Origin: Limnoperna fortunei
Taxonomy: Eukaryota; Mollusca; Bivalvia; Mytilida; Modiolidae
DNA: 64,000 nucleotides
Assembly: GCA_944474755.1 (NCBI GenBank)
Contig: OX104115.1
Span: forward strand, 31,976,043-32,040,042
Direction: 5' to 3'
Positions within the stretch are counted from its first letter, which is position 1, and every line of letters starts with the position of its first letter. Of the stretch, positions 22,527 to 35,593 are shown in pieces. The notes under the pieces were generated by a model. That model was not told the origin of the DNA. It saw nothing but the letters and a program-made list of their open reading frames with translations, and searched no databases. A program made the position numbers and the translations under genes.

Positions 22527-24470
22527 TTACTTAAACAAGGCGTCTTCCATAACCTTGATGTTAATTCCACTATTTTCAAAGGCCCTTCCAATTATCCTAA
22601 GGGAAGGCTTTATCTTGCGTTTTGTGCAGTTGTCCCTCCAAACTTCCATTATCTTCCGGTTTAACTTCAACAAGTCAGGTTGTTGCTTTTGACAATGCTC
22701 GATCTGTTCCCAATCCTGAAATGTCAAACCAAGCTCCACAAGGAAAGCCAAGGAATAACTTCCAACTACAGTTGCTAGTTTGTCAATATCTTCATCAGTT
22801 AGAGTCAAGTCCCACTTTTCTGGTTCTTTATCTGCATAGTTAGAAACATCATTTATTAATAAATGTCGTGTTTATTATTTTAGGCCCAACAATATCTGAG
22901 ATAAATTAATTGAATATCTTTCATCAATAAAGATTGTATACTAACTATTATAAAACAGCATCTAAGTATTAATACACGCCTGCAATATAATACTACTAAA
23001 AAACAAAAATATAACTAAAAAGAGATAGAATAATGTTTGCGTTGCTTTTGAATTTTCTGCTGTAAATTTTCTTAACAAAAATCTTCCGATTTGTAGTTGC
23101 CTATTGACCAAGTTGCTCGTGGTCGTTTTAAAATTTATTTGTGTATTAAATATAAAAGTAGAAGATACCTAAATAACATAAAAATATAAAATCAAAGGCA
23201 ACCAACCATGTGACCGTCATAAACGTATTACATGATCGCAAAAATAATTCTGATCCATATATAGCTGAATAAGTTTCATCCAACCAAAGCCTCTGTTGTC
23301 AGGGTGATTGGGTGCGAGTTTTATAGGGCTAGGGCCATAAATACAGATGATGTATATGTTGTTTTAGATGAGAACACATTGAGGAGTGTAAATGTATGTG
23401 AGTATTAAAAAGGTTTTATAACTGTTACTCACCAAAATCTATGTTTCTTTCTCTTGCAACCTAAATATGGCAAACAGGATTGATAAATAAAATTTGTATT
23501 TAATACGTTCTTAATGTACTAGTTTTAATATGAAATACTGAAATGAATAATAAAAATTTAAGTTTTTTATAGATGGGCGAGTTAAATGAAAAAATTTAAT
23601 TGACATATGATAAGAATAAAAATCAAGAAATAATCAAATGCATTAAAATCTTGCTACTTGTGATTAGTTACATACAGATAGCATAACATTTTCTAATAAT
23701 GGACAGCGGAATTTACTTCCCTTCTTAAAATACACGTGTAATTGTTATCGTATTACGATTAAACAATGTGGTGTCAAAGTGTGTGCAATGTATGCATCTA
23801 AAATATAGTTAATTAACCATGAAACCTATATTTGAACCTTTTGTAAAATTTGTTTTCCAGGAATAATCTTTACAAATTTAGTAATTTAGTACCTTGATTT
23901 AGATATATGAATATAAAAATACAGCAAAGACTACATTTGAAACATATCTGTAGAGATGAAATGTAACATACTGTAAAAACATTTGGCCATCCCTTCAATC
24001 TACATGATTTTTGAAATCTACATCCTTTGAAAATAATGTATTTATTACGCATGCTGTAAACATATTAACAAAATTGTTTTAGAAATAAACGTTTCAGTGT
24101 TGACAATTGAATGGGCCAGTATACTAACATTAAAAAGAATATTTTCTGCTTGCTAAAAAGCGGACTCGATTTAAGCAAAAGAGGTGTATCTTCAAAAAAT
24201 TAAACTCTACCTTGCAAATAGTGTGTACGTTTTGTATTTGTCTTTTCTCAGCAGCATTTTTAAGGTCATGAAATTTAAAACACGTCTTGGTGTAACATTT
24301 ATGAAGGGCTCTAAATTTCTCATCTAGTGTGCTGGTACAAAGCTCAAATTCCGTGCGTAGTAACCCCAACTCTATCACCAATTCTCTAACTTCATTCATA
24401 TCATATTGTTGAACAAGTCTTTTTAAATGACGATCCGTAGGTCTTGTTTGTAAAAAGTTCTCGTCTGTGA
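22527..24470 (-). CDS. ROCO exons 11-13: tandem death-fold region
   Basis: The last exon (22527-22831) encodes a death domain: 'LTDEDIDKLATVVGSYSLAF', 'VELGLTFQDWEQIEHCQ' and 'IMEVWRDNCTKRKIKPSLRI' ending near the stop. This is the six-helix order with the LGL and W..L landmarks. Exon 11 (24211-24470) has a similar but weaker pattern ('DRHLKRLVQQYDMNEVREL', 'ELGLLRTEFELC'), so a second divergent death fold is likely. A 28-nt micro-exon (23433-23460) links them and is required for phase. Such domains recruit partners by homotypic contact. Confidence 0.78.
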
Positions 24471-27400
24471 CTAAACAAAATATATATCAAGTTCATTGTA
24501 CCACTAATTAAAGTTTTATATACATGCCATAACTGATTTTTTTTTCTGTCCAGATTCTGCATTGATTAAATGCTCATGTTTAGTAAACGCTGACAACGAG
24601 TGCATCGCAAAGTTGGAAGACTTTAAGCTTACAATATCAATCTTTTAATAAAAAATATTTAATTGTTTTGACTGCAGAGGTAGGAGTTTAAACATTCAAG
24701 TCACATTAGTGCTCTGACAATGATACAATCAGATTTACTCATCTAAATACAGTGTACTTCCATCAAAATAAAAAAGATGTCTGAGTTACTTGTGCTATAC
24801 TGGATACGCTGACTTCAAACATTTTGGTGTTTAAAAACGTTTTCATTTCCTTAAATAACACAAAAATTCTTTCCAGATTTGTATACTATTTTTTGTTTTA
24901 AGTCTTACAGTTTAGGGTACTATATGTCACGTTCTAATAATAATGTCTGCAAAATACATTGCACCATGCTAAAGTATCCAAGTAATGATTGATTAGATGT
25001 TTGATTTACTTCCAGCGAGCAGTATTTCAGCTATATTCAGGACGAGAAAATGTTATCAAACAATTACTCAGCGCGAAAAATGGGTGGTACATAGGAAACA
25101 CATTTTTGACTGGCACTGGAAAAGTATGGAATATTAAGTAGGGCGGAAAATTTAGATTTGTGTTGCGACTACAAATTTCTTTTTTGAAATATACAAAAGG
25201 GGTCTTTATCGTGCAAGGAGCTTGGCACTCTCCAAACACGTCATTTACTACAGTCCGCGTCAAGGCTTTCCGCATTATGACCGGACAACCCCAACGACAT
25301 GGTCCCCTTATCCTACACTCGAGGACGCGGGGGGTAGCTCTATGAACCCTCACAGTATGGTCCCAGTCCATTTAATGTAGAAAGAAATTTAAAAATGCAA
25401 ACAAACCCTTAGTCATCTTTGAGATTGACATTCCGTAGCAATCAACCTTATAATTTAAGTAAAACAGTTAAATCAACTCGTTAATCGATTATGAATACAG
25501 TTTTGCGCAGTTTTATTGCCACCATTACCAATTTCAATGTACCATTATAAATGTTGTTTTTAAATTGCCATACCTGGGCATGAAGAATCACAGGTTTCAG
25601 TTTCCTGAAATAAATAATTTTGGAAAGTTTTTTAGTTAAGCTAAGCAGATACACAAAGGGTGTCATGGCGACCATTTTTCTTGAATGATAAACAGTAAAG
25701 TAACAACACTAAAAAATACCTCGCGTGGTACGTTTGCAAACGAATGGTTGTTCGATTTATTTGAAAAGTATAACTGTTCTAAGTAGGAAACAGGCCAGTT
25801 TCAGATGAACAACGCAAATAAATGTTTTTTATATTTAAAAGTGATTCTTACTTGATATATCATGTTTTTAAACCAAATTATTGTTACATTCACATTTTAT
25901 TTTCCAAAAGTATACTGTATGCCTTTTAGGTTAATTATATTTCATTACCTGTTCCATAAACCATAACAGAACCAGGCCTTTCTTATGCTCTATTTGATGT
26001 CGGGGACAGTTCCAGATATCACCTATATCATTTTTTGCAATGGTGCATGGATTAGTTGGAGAGGTGCAGCAGACATTCACATCAAAAGACCGTATATTGG
26101 CTGTACCTTCACTGCTTATTTTGATATACAGCTGGCTAATTCTACTAAGAGCAGCTAATAAGCATTCCCGTATACTTGATGCGAGATGCCTTTCGATCAA
26201 GAAATGACTTTGTTCATGAACTAGACGGACAATAATCCGTTCGTCTTCACATTGAACGTGTATATCAATAGAAGCATTAAATGCAAAAACAGCTGACCTG
26301 TGGAATAGCATGTCGTCATTGCCTCCGTGTATCTTCACGCTCCAAATACTCAAGCAGTAACTGACAAATCTGAAGAACAAAGCTGGGGGTATAATTGAGT
26401 TTGATGAGTCAAATGATATGGCAATATTTCTTTGACTGAATGTGGGAGACTGAAGATATGCAGTGGTATCTTGTTTATGTACCATGCTCGCCACATAGTA
26501 GAACTCTGTTGGTATTCGTTTGCGACGCGAATCATAACGCCTGGGCTCTACCAAGATGTCAAGACGAGACATCACTTCCAAAAGATATCTACTAGACTTA
26601 TAAAAATGTGCATACTTCTTTTGTTTCCACATTGCCTCAATATCTTGCTTCAAAATAATTCCTCTGTTATTCATCAACTGCCAGGCTTTGGTTTGTTTCT
26701 TGTCTCCTTTGCAGAACTGCTCGTCAGTAATAATGGATTTGAAAGCATCGATAAGATATGTAGGGGAAATTACGATATGCTGGTCCAAGTGTGGCTCATC
26801 AAAGTAAATTATTTTGCCTACAGAGTGTTGGAATTTTAAAAACACTTTGAGCTCAGAATCTGTTAATGGACGGATCGGCTGCTGTATATTTATTTTCTTG
26901 ATATCTTCAAAAGATATCAATGTGTGACCTTTTTTGACAAGGTTGAGAATTTCTAATTCTAGTGTTAGGAAGCACTTTGGCAATTTCTGACCCCATGTGG
27001 GTTGAATTCTTGTTAGATTAATCAAAGATTTTTTAATCTTTCCCATTTCTGAGTCATTGCTGTTCTTTGCATTGACAAATATTCTATCTTCAATTGCCAA
27101 ATGGTTTCTGATCGGACAATTATTGAACATTTCTTCAATTTCTCCAAACATTTCATTTCTTCTTTTTTCAATGTCCTGAAAAACAATGTTCAGATATTGC
27201 CTACACAATTGTAGACTAACATTAACTAAATTGAATACAATTATCAAAACCACATGTCAAAATAATGTCGTTACTTTCTTAAAACTCCTTTTAAGTATTA
27301 TTGAGGCCACGGTTTCAGAGGCAAAATTGCTAAACACTATTAAAGCCCCACAAGTCGTCGCATAAAAAGACCTGAACATCCTACTAACATTCACATCTGC

Positions 27401-30400
27401 ATATGAGATTTGAGATTTATTATTCTAGTTGTTGCCACACTTAACTGAGATACAAATTGTACATTGCAGTTGACTTACCACTTCGACTTTATCTTTGTGG
27501 GTTAGAATTATCATGATTTTAGGAAATCCAGGAATCTCCCCTTTGCAGTATGTAATTATAGTATTGATCCAAAATCTGACATAGTCTGCAAAATAAAAAT
27601 TCAAAGTTATTATTTCAAATTATAGAAAGACGTTATCTTCATTGTCATACCATTATAATTTTTAAGGAATATATTTTGCAAAGGTCTGCTAGTGCATTTA
27701 AATAAAATTTAATGTTAACATGGTCAAAAACGTCTTCACCTGGTTTAAGTAATGAGATGAAGCAAAGCTTGAGCAGTGAATATAATTTTAGAAGTCTTCT
27801 TCGAAATCAGAAACTTTTAACAATGATTGAGTTCATGCCATTATTATAGACAGCATACGATCAAGCCAAAAAGGTCTCATTTGAACGTTTATGACATGCA
27901 TACATGAGGTAAAACGGAGTTGGCTGTACAACCATTTCGATGTTTTCGATGTATTGGATGTCCATATTGTTACTTATTTGTTAGTATTTGTTTCCTTTTT
28001 GTTTTTTTTATAATTTGAGAAAGCCTTAACAAACAGGGATTGACTTATGGTATGCTTATCGTTTGTCATGAGAAATGCTGTTAATACTTTCTATGTATTT
28101 CAGTTTCTAAAACAAATAGCAAAAAAATTGAAACAGTCAAACAAACGTAATTGTGTTTTATTAGTTTGCCTGTGACACGGGATAATTCACAAATAGTTTT
28201 CAAACCTTTTTGAGTCTTAGCTCTATCTGTGCCAGTTAGGAACTGTTTATATTTGCATGGTTCATTTAGTGTGCGACTTCCATCCAAAACAAGCATATAA
28301 ACAGCACGGTATGTCAAAAAAGTTTGGTGAGTACTGTAAAACACATCCTGTCCTCCAAAATCCCAAATTGTAACAGGTACTACTTTCCTTTTATGAAATT
28401 CCTTTTCAGCAACCTCTATTGATTTTTTAAAAAATTCTGTCCTTTTTACAGAATTGTTTATTTGTTGAACCTTTCTCTTTACATGAAAGAATGCCTTAAA
28501 TCTCTCGAAACGTTCAAGGGTTTTAGTAGTTTTAGGTTTTACAAATGATTCATTGTCACAATTCTCTTCAGGAATTTCATTTGGCGTCATAGATTCTGAT
28601 TTTATCTGTTCCGTCATTTCTGTTTTTGTCTCTTCTGTCAGTTTTTGAGGAGAAGGTTCTTCCGCTTTGAAAGATTTAATAGATCTACTTACTGTTATGT
28701 CCTCCATTTCATAACCTGTAATAGGTAAAAGGATCATTAGACAACACCAATATTTGAATACTTATATCATTTTTGTCTTCCGGGACCATAATGCTCAAAG
28801 AGCTGCCCAGCACAACCCAGGTGGAAGATAAGGAATGCCCTCTTGTTTGTATTTATTTTAATACTGGAAGGCATATAAAGGTAAGCTTCGATGTAGCCTC
28901 TGCAAAGGCTAAATTTGATCCCATACTTAATACTTTAACAGTCACTTTTAAAACTGTATGCCATTTGATTCACTATTCCAAGATTGGTTTTATTGGTTGT
29001 AAAATCAACAGTTTACACTTGCGTCTGCAACAATAAAATGATAAGTGTTACAGTAAATACAATAACAGCTTGCTTCATGGTTTCCTAAGCTTATCTTTAC
29101 CCGTATAATTCAATAGAGATTTTCTCCGACACAAGTTTTATTGATCGTATAATGGCGATCCAAGTCAAGAAAAAGGTTATTGCATTACCTTGTTTACCGG
29201 AAATCCACTGCTCGGATTCATCATCGAAGAATGACAAACCAGTAAAAAGATCAATACCATTAGTAGAAATTCTAGATTCTGTTGGACCCTTTCCAACAAG
29301 GAACCTAGCAATAGTGGATTTGCCAGTTCCCTGTTCCCCTTGCAGCATTGATCGTAGCTCAAAAAGTTCATAACTATCTTCTTTAAGTAAATCCGTGAAC
29401 ACATTAGCAGACTCTTTGTCTAGCTGATATAGTTCTACTGGTAATCCTGAATAAAAATGTAACATTAGCTATCTTGGAAGATGATGAATATCCCTGATAC
29501 TGCCTTACTTGCTAACAGTAATAATCGAAATGTTAAGAATATTCGAGATATATGACGATGGACCATAACTCATTTAAACTTTATATATGCGCAAACTTGG
29601 CTCGATACTGATAATTGTTGTACAGTTGAAATTCGATTTAATTGTAGTCTAAAAACAGAGAACAAAGTATATTCAAATAATTGCGCTATCTACTCATTTA
29701 AAACTTAAACCGTCTTTATGTACCAACGGTATGCTACATCAGAAGCAACAAAATAGGATAAATCTCTTCTTGACAAAGAAACCTCTCTAACGTGCATGAC
29801 TCTAATTTTCGTATATGCAGTATAATAATTAAATCGTGTCTACTTGTATGCTAAAATACTAAAATACGCCACATGTTTATATTGACAAATTAATTATGTT
29901 GCTCAGCCACATGTTAGTTGCCCTGTATGTCAAACAGGTTTTTTCATATTTTACATAAAAAATATTAATTTAATTGATGACTTTATAACACTCAAACATA
30001 CCTAAAATAGCCTTATCTCGAGCAGCCTGTAAAATAAAAATGCATTTGTATTCTATGCCCACTACAATAAACATATTTAATGGTTTTACGTACTATAATG
30101 TAAGTTACATAAAACTGTGATACTATATGATACAAAACTTGTCTTAACCTCACATATGTTTAGTTTTCACAGAACTTTCTTTGAGAATAATTTTATGGGA
30201 GTATATTTAGAAACCTACAACAACACAGATCTAAACCCTTATTATCCTTAATAAATCAGGTCCAAGTAAAACATATGTTTCCGATTTTGTTACTATCTTT
30301 ACATTCAAACTTGTGTTTTTCTTTATCAGTAATCTAACAAAAAATCAAGATTTTTAATGAAAACAATGATTATTGATATTTAACTTGCATGCATAGTTTC

Positions 30401-33400
30401 TGGTATTAACATGTTACTTTGGAATATAACGCCATTGTGAGACGTTTTAGTTTACATTTGATTCAATTCAAGAAACAAAATGAAGTAATGAAAACACAGT
30501 ATACCTAATATAATATATCATTTAAAATATGTGATTTGGATTATTGTTAGGCTGACAAAATATAACTGCCCATAACTATTATCACAACTGTTCTTGGACC
30601 CGCTTCATCAATGCTTTATTAACTCCCAACATGTATTAACTCTCCATAAGACGTTGCAGTTTGATCTCCTATATAACACTTAGATTTATTTGGATGTTTG
30701 GATATTTAGGACTTCAGTAAAGATACAAATCATATTTCATTAACATATCTATTCATAATTAATTAAAGCTATTTTTCAAGCAACTCTTTCTAAGTTATCA
30801 GTTTATCGAAATACCAAAACAATAAAGATATATCGGGTTATGACTTATAAACAAATTTACTGAAAACTTACTTATTTTCGCGGTCCATAAAAGGCCGAAA
30901 AATAGTGACCGTTAATTTGCACAAATTATATTATTTCTTATGATACTAAGTTTCAACCGCGAAAGGTAGCACCCACGAAATAGAAAGCATTGCAACATCC
31001 GTAAAAATAAGTAACCGCCAAAATAAACACGATTACAGTTTGTTGTTTCATAAATTTTTAAAAATGTGATTTTTACATTTAACATTTTCAATATTACCTT
31101 GAGCAATTTCTTTATCCCTTTATTTTTTGTGTAGTCATATGGTGTTTGTCCCTGAAATTAATTATGAATGTTCAAACTGTATGAAAAATAAATAGAACAA
31201 AGAAAGGTGAGAAGTTATATTATATGTTTCTCACACATCAACCTAACGTAACTTGTCTTTACATGTAAGTATGTTACACACAATGTCAATGGTTGTTGTT
31301 TGTGTGTTTGTTTTTGTTTTTGGTTTTTTTTCTATTTTCTTGGTTAATTTTTGTCATGTTCTTTTGCAAATAGTGTGAATTTTATGGAGAACAACAAGCG
31401 ATTGTTTCCCGAATGTCGGAAAAGATTAAAACAATCATTTCAAATGACTTTTGGCAGTGTATCAGTCAGCAAGAAACATTTCAAGTATATTCAAATTAAT
31501 CTTTTAGAATGTATCTTCAAATAAAGGAGTATAATCAGTCACACACGGATGAAACACTTGACACGTTAACGATTCCCACACATATGATAAAATCGTCTAT
31601 ACGAAGTTCCTATCGTCCATAAAAACCGATCAGAGCCAAATCACCTGCTGCTACTGTGTGTATGAAACTATTAAAACTCTTATTGCATCCCAAAGAAATA
31701 TAGATTTATTTGTACAAAAAAATTTACTTAAGATCAGCAAAATGTAAAAATAAACTATATATATGATGTTAACAGACAGTTGTGCATTGGGCATCACAAC
31801 AATTTTAAAGATTATCAACGGTGCTATGGTAACTAGACAACCACATCAGATCGTAACAGTAACAGCAGGTTATATTATATTATACAATGCAATTTGGATG
31901 ATGAAAACCCATCTTTTTACTTAAAAAAGATGTGAATAAGAATACGAATAGAGGTGGGAGTGATTCCATCCAATAAGCAACCAAGATATACCGAATTTGT
32001 CAAATAACATATAAACAATAGCCTTGATTCTTAATGGATCAATATTTAAGACATAATTAAATCAGTTATGTAATTAGACACCTCCCAATCCTTGCTTTCG
32101 ATATCTCCCCCGAGTGACATGAGCAGGTCTACCGTTTCCTTGTGGCCGTTCATTGCTGCAAAGTGAAGTGCTGTTTGTCCCTAGAACAATTAACATGAAA
32201 CAATGTTTTTAACGCAACAAATATGTTGTCATCAAATCTGCTCAAGGTCAGTAATGCAGCCACGTTAAAAAAAAGTTTACATCACATCTAACAATTTTGT
32301 ATACAGAACAAGAGAGGAGTAACTAATCAACAAACTTATGGTGTAATATTTTGGTGAGAAAAACAATTTCATGTCAACTATGATATCTTAGTGATTATTT
32401 TTGTTACATCAAACGCTGTTTAAATTAAGTTTTCAAATTTGGAACTTAGATACGATTAAACAGCTGCCCAACATGACATCTTCAGTTTTTTTCAAACTAA
32501 ATAGTTTGTTTGAATACAAATATGCAACTTAAAGGAATGCTAAATAGTAAATAAATAATGAACATAACAAAAAGACATGTACATGTAAATATATATGGCC
32601 CATGCGTTAATATTTTGTTGTGTGAAATATCTAATAATAAATTGTGAATCGAATCAAACACTGTTTAAATCGATTTTTTCTATTGGAATATAGTTACCCA
32701 GTTATGAGTAAACAGCAACCCATGGTGACATATTTGGTGATTTATGTCATATTTAATATAGTTTGATTACAAATTTGAAATGACCGCTAAATGGAAATAA
32801 ATCATTAACATAGAGATTTGTGTTACATTGAAAAAAACTAGAGTATTGTTATATAATATTTCTTTGACTATGGAATAGATAACAGTAAACACTGGTCTTA
32901 AATGATAGTGCCCATATTTAAATATATACACAACATAAGTAACTCACCCAGCCATCTTGACAGTTAACTGCGACCCCATTGGCCAAGCATTCTTCAACAG
33001 ACGTGTTGTTGCCATCCCCTGCAGCAGACCACAATTTCTAAAATGATATAATTATAGTCAAACCATTGTAAAAGAAATTAATAATATATGTAAATAAACA
33101 GGTCCTTGCGACAGTAGCAGCATGTAGATGCCATTGTAACTGTAAATACCCATGAATGTACACATGCATGCACACGACTTAGTAACAACAGGTTCAAGTA
33201 AATATCTTTTATAAAATAGTGTCTGTTTATATCGCTGTTATGCCATTTTCAGAATTGTTCAGCTCTATTATATTGCTAAGTTGTTATTTCGGCAGAAAGG
33301 TGGAGTGCTCGGTGAAATCCCCCTAAGTTCGGTATCTTTGAATCAGACAATCCTGCCCGCCAAAAGGCTTGAAGTTACAATCTAGATGACTTAATACCTA

Positions 33401-33942
33401 AACTGCAACTAATTAGGTCTCTATTTTCAGAAGATTCATGTACAAGCAAATAAAATAAAATCTTTATCACACGTTCTCCTTCTTTTCATGGTAAATTTCA
33501 AGCATATGTCTTTTTAACCACCACCGATTTCATATAAACTGTACATTGTCAGTTTAAATATTTCTTAATGGAGTCCTGCTGAATAAATCATTATGAATTT
33601 ATTATAATAATTCCGACATATTTCATTTTTTATTCTTCATTCTACGACACATCAAATTCTGTCCTGGCATTGAAATTTCAAATTTTCATTTTTGTGCAAT
33701 ACATTGATTGATTGGAACTCTGTCTAACATGCATCAAGATAATTGTTTTGCATGTCAATCTTCAAACACAACTAACACAGTGTGCGTTCAGACATATATT
33801 TAATACATATTTGGTTGTTTACGTATTTGTAATATAGATCAAACAGTCCATTACGAGAGAGTACAAACTGCGAATTTGCATTTTTATATTAAGACATATT
33901 TACTTCACAATGAAACTAACTTACTTTATTCCACGATTCCAT
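22527..33942 (-). CDS. ANK-Roc-COR-death domain protein (ROCO family)
   Basis: Thirteen coding exons on the minus strand: 33925-33942, 32948-33037, 32082-32180, 31098-31151, 30002-30026, 29189-29446, 28206-28715, 27479-27585, 25949-27175, 25574-25604, 24211-24470, 23433-23460 and 22527-22831. Every junction is GT-AG, all phases agree, and the sum is 3012 nt, or 1003 residues plus stop. Domains: ankyrin repeats (about 7-90), Roc GTPase (about 96-386; P-loop GEQGTGKS 132-139, DFGGQ 300-304, THKD 380-383), COR (about 388-790), then one or two death-fold domains (about 810-890 and 905-1000). Roc-COR tandems are GTP-regulated dimerising modules; with ankyrin repeats and a death domain the layout recalls DAPK1 without its kinase and CaM region. 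This suggests a cytoplasmic scaffold for cell-death or innate-immune signalling. The ATG is the first in its exon; a 5' UTR intron ends at 33954, so a non-coding first exon lies upstream. Weak points: non-consensus donors after 28206 (GTTTGA) and 32082 (GTGTCT). Confidence 0.88.
24988..25375 (-). repeat. SINE family 1, near full length, in a ROCO intron
   Basis: On the plus strand it runs from the reversed tail ('ccagcgagcagtatttcagc') through the body ('tttatcgtgcaaggagct') to 'cagtatggtcccagtcca'. It lies in the 1.1-kb intron between exons 10 and 11, in the same orientation as the gene. It is useful as a family reference. Confidence 0.75.
25949..27175 (-). CDS. ROCO exon 9: COR domain
   Basis: A single 409-codon exon follows the Roc exons in phase 0. 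It has the features of a COR (C-terminal of Roc) domain: 'HLAIEDRIFVNAKN' finishing the Roc fold, 'LPKCFLTLELEIL' with the 'LTDSELKVFLKFQHSVGKII' winged-helix-like segment, 'HIVISPTYLIDAFKSII', 'SRYLLEVMSRLDILVE', 'ALFFRFVSYCLS' and 'IHVQCEDERIIVRLVHE'. In known ROCO proteins this region drives dimerisation and couples it to GTP state. Confidence 0.85.
27479..29446 (-). CDS. ROCO exons 6-8: Roc GTPase domain
   Basis: Exon 6 (29189-29446) has the P-loop 'GEQGTGKSTIARFLVG'. Exon 7 (28206-28715) has a long Lys/Glu/Thr-rich segment and then 'VTIWDFGGQDVFYSTHQTFL' (switch II, DFGG of the Roc class). Exon 8 (27479-27585) has 'MIILTHKDKVEV', the guanine-specificity motif. The P-loop to switch II distance is about 160 residues, roughly 100 more than in typical Roc domains; the extra part is low-complexity and charged (about residues 182-292). 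All nucleotide-contact motifs are kept, so GTP binding is likely. Confidence 0.87.
28773..29036 (+). other. Small antisense ORF in a ROCO intron, possible retrocopy
   Basis: An 87-codon open frame on the strand opposite the ROCO gene. Its segment 'FDVASAKAKFDPILNTLTVT' resembles the end of a CS/PIH-type domain ('akFd...LtVt'), and AATAAA follows directly after the stop. It may be a fragment of a retrocopied gene with no promoter of its own, or chance. I cannot name the parent. Confidence 0.3.
31098..33037 (-). CDS. ROCO exons 2-4: ankyrin repeats
   Basis: Exon 2 (32948-33037, 30 codons) reads 'LWSAAGDGNNTSVEECLANG' and ends in 'NCQDGW'. Exon 3 (32082-32180) is exactly one 33-residue ankyrin repeat: 'GQTALHFAAMNGHKETVDLL' and then 'GGDIESKD'. 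Exon 4 (31098-31151) starts the next repeat ('GQTPYDYTKNKG'). All three are phase 0 at both ends, the usual one-repeat-per-exon pattern. Only about two and a half repeats are present, few for this fold, so an upstream exon with more repeats or a small capped stack is possible. Confidence 0.85.
33290..33420 (-). repeat. Degenerate SINE family 2 copy in ROCO intron 1
   Basis: Plus-strand blocks 'ggtgaaatccccctaagttc', 'cagacaatcctgcc' and 'gatgacttaatacctaa' follow the reversed family order. Strongly diverged. Confidence 0.45.
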
Positions 33943-35593
33943 ATCTAACAAACCTGAAAAGTAAAAACAATACGTACGATCAATTTATAAGATAAAAACT
34001 TTATTTTACCGTTACATTAACATTCAACAATTAGTAACACTAACAAAAAACTGTTGAAAGAACAAGTCAGATTCACTGATTTACTAAGTATGCGACAGAA
34101 ATAATTAGTTCCCTCTCGTAAGAATACATCCGACGTGCATATGAAAACAAAAAATTTCCTTCTAGTAATGTTATACATGAACAGATTAATGCATCTATAT
34201 GTACCTTGGTTATAACTGGCAATTATCAAGCAAACCGAATATTGTTTTGCGCATGTAAAAACTTGCACCAGTATAATGAGAGCTTTCTATGTGTTCAATT
34301 GTGCTTTGTATTTTGACGACACATTCATGCACGTTATATCCTAAATTGCAATTCATTTTACCTAGTATGGTGTCTAAATTAAAGTATGTTTTATGCTGTT
34401 AAACACTACATCAGCTATTTTCATTGCAACATCGAGACTTCATATAGAGTTGGGCTAAATTATAACGATACTGACACAATGTAGTAATTATTCAGTTATA
34501 TTAATCAACACCACCTTCCCAAGTCAATTATTTTCACCCACTTCCAAAAAAGTTGGGGTTACTGTTTCATGCTGTTATCATCAATTCTGTCAGAAGTAAA
34601 ATATAGGTTTCAATTTAAAACAGTAAGAGTCAAACCTGTACACTGAACCAAAAACTTAGACTGCAGTTTTGTAAGTAAGTAGAAAATATACCTCAATTCT
34701 TTTCAAGTTAAATAAGTTGCATTAATGCATTTATTATTTTTTGGAAAAAATGATTTTTTCATAAAGTACAACAGGCACTTGAAATTGGGAGTTCTCTTTT
34801 TAAAACTGTCTATATATTAATGGCACGCGTCGGAAAGTAATATGACTAAATACATTTGTTATATTTATTAAAGAACATACCTGTTTATAATATTTTTCTA
34901 AAATGCGCACAAAACGCCATGCCAGCTATTATAATCGTATTATTCTTATGCATTCCTAAAATCAAGAATGACCTATACATAATGCGTTTGCTCCCAGATT
35001 TATGTAAAACACTAATATCCCTAAAATTCGAATAGATCTACCCATGCGCTTTATGTTTTGAGGAAGCTCAAAGTAAAACAAAATCTAAACATCAAAACAT
35101 ACTGTATGCAAACAACGTAGGTTTAGTCAGAATTTATATATTTGTTTAAAGGAAATACATTTTCCGTCCGCGTATGTGTTTATTTTGATCAGACGGTTTT
35201 CAATTTCCTTAACTTGGTATATATGAATCATGGAATATTTTATCAAATTATTCTTAAAGTCATGTGTTAGCTAGGCCTGTTTGAATAGGATTTTAACCCC
35301 GAGTACCCAGTAAAAATCCGTGACATTTGGTTACATTAACGATGGACTGTTTGTTATAGTGTAATACAAAACCCTAATGCGTCAAATCTTTGTGTTACGA
35401 AGAAGGTTTGCAATAAATCAAGATATAAATACTGTTTGTCTGTATTTAATAAAATAACATTGTAATCTTTTAATTGTGTAGATTATGCAATTAACTTAAC
35501 TTTAACACTAATGTGGATCAAAACTTCATTTGTATGGTAATGTTGCAATAGAAGTACCTATAAATTGAATTTAAGGTAAACCAATTCCGAATT
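33943..35593 (-). other. 5' region of the ROCO gene, first exon unplaced
   Basis: A 5' UTR part of exon 2 runs to the acceptor at 33953-33955. Upstream, 'aaacag' followed by the donor 'gtatgtt' near 34882 on the minus strand is the best local candidate for a non-coding first exon end. If used, the gene starts before the satellite. Nothing else is recognisable here. Confidence 0.35.

Noticed and set aside
25027..25371. Minus-strand 114-codon frame in a ROCO intron
   Set aside because: It lies wholly within a SINE family 1 copy.
26432..26839. Plus-strand 135-codon frame
   Set aside because: It is antisense to the COR exon, which has domain content, splice sites and matching phase.
29152..29373. 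Plus-strand 73-codon frame
   Set aside because: It is antisense to the P-loop exon of the ROCO gene.
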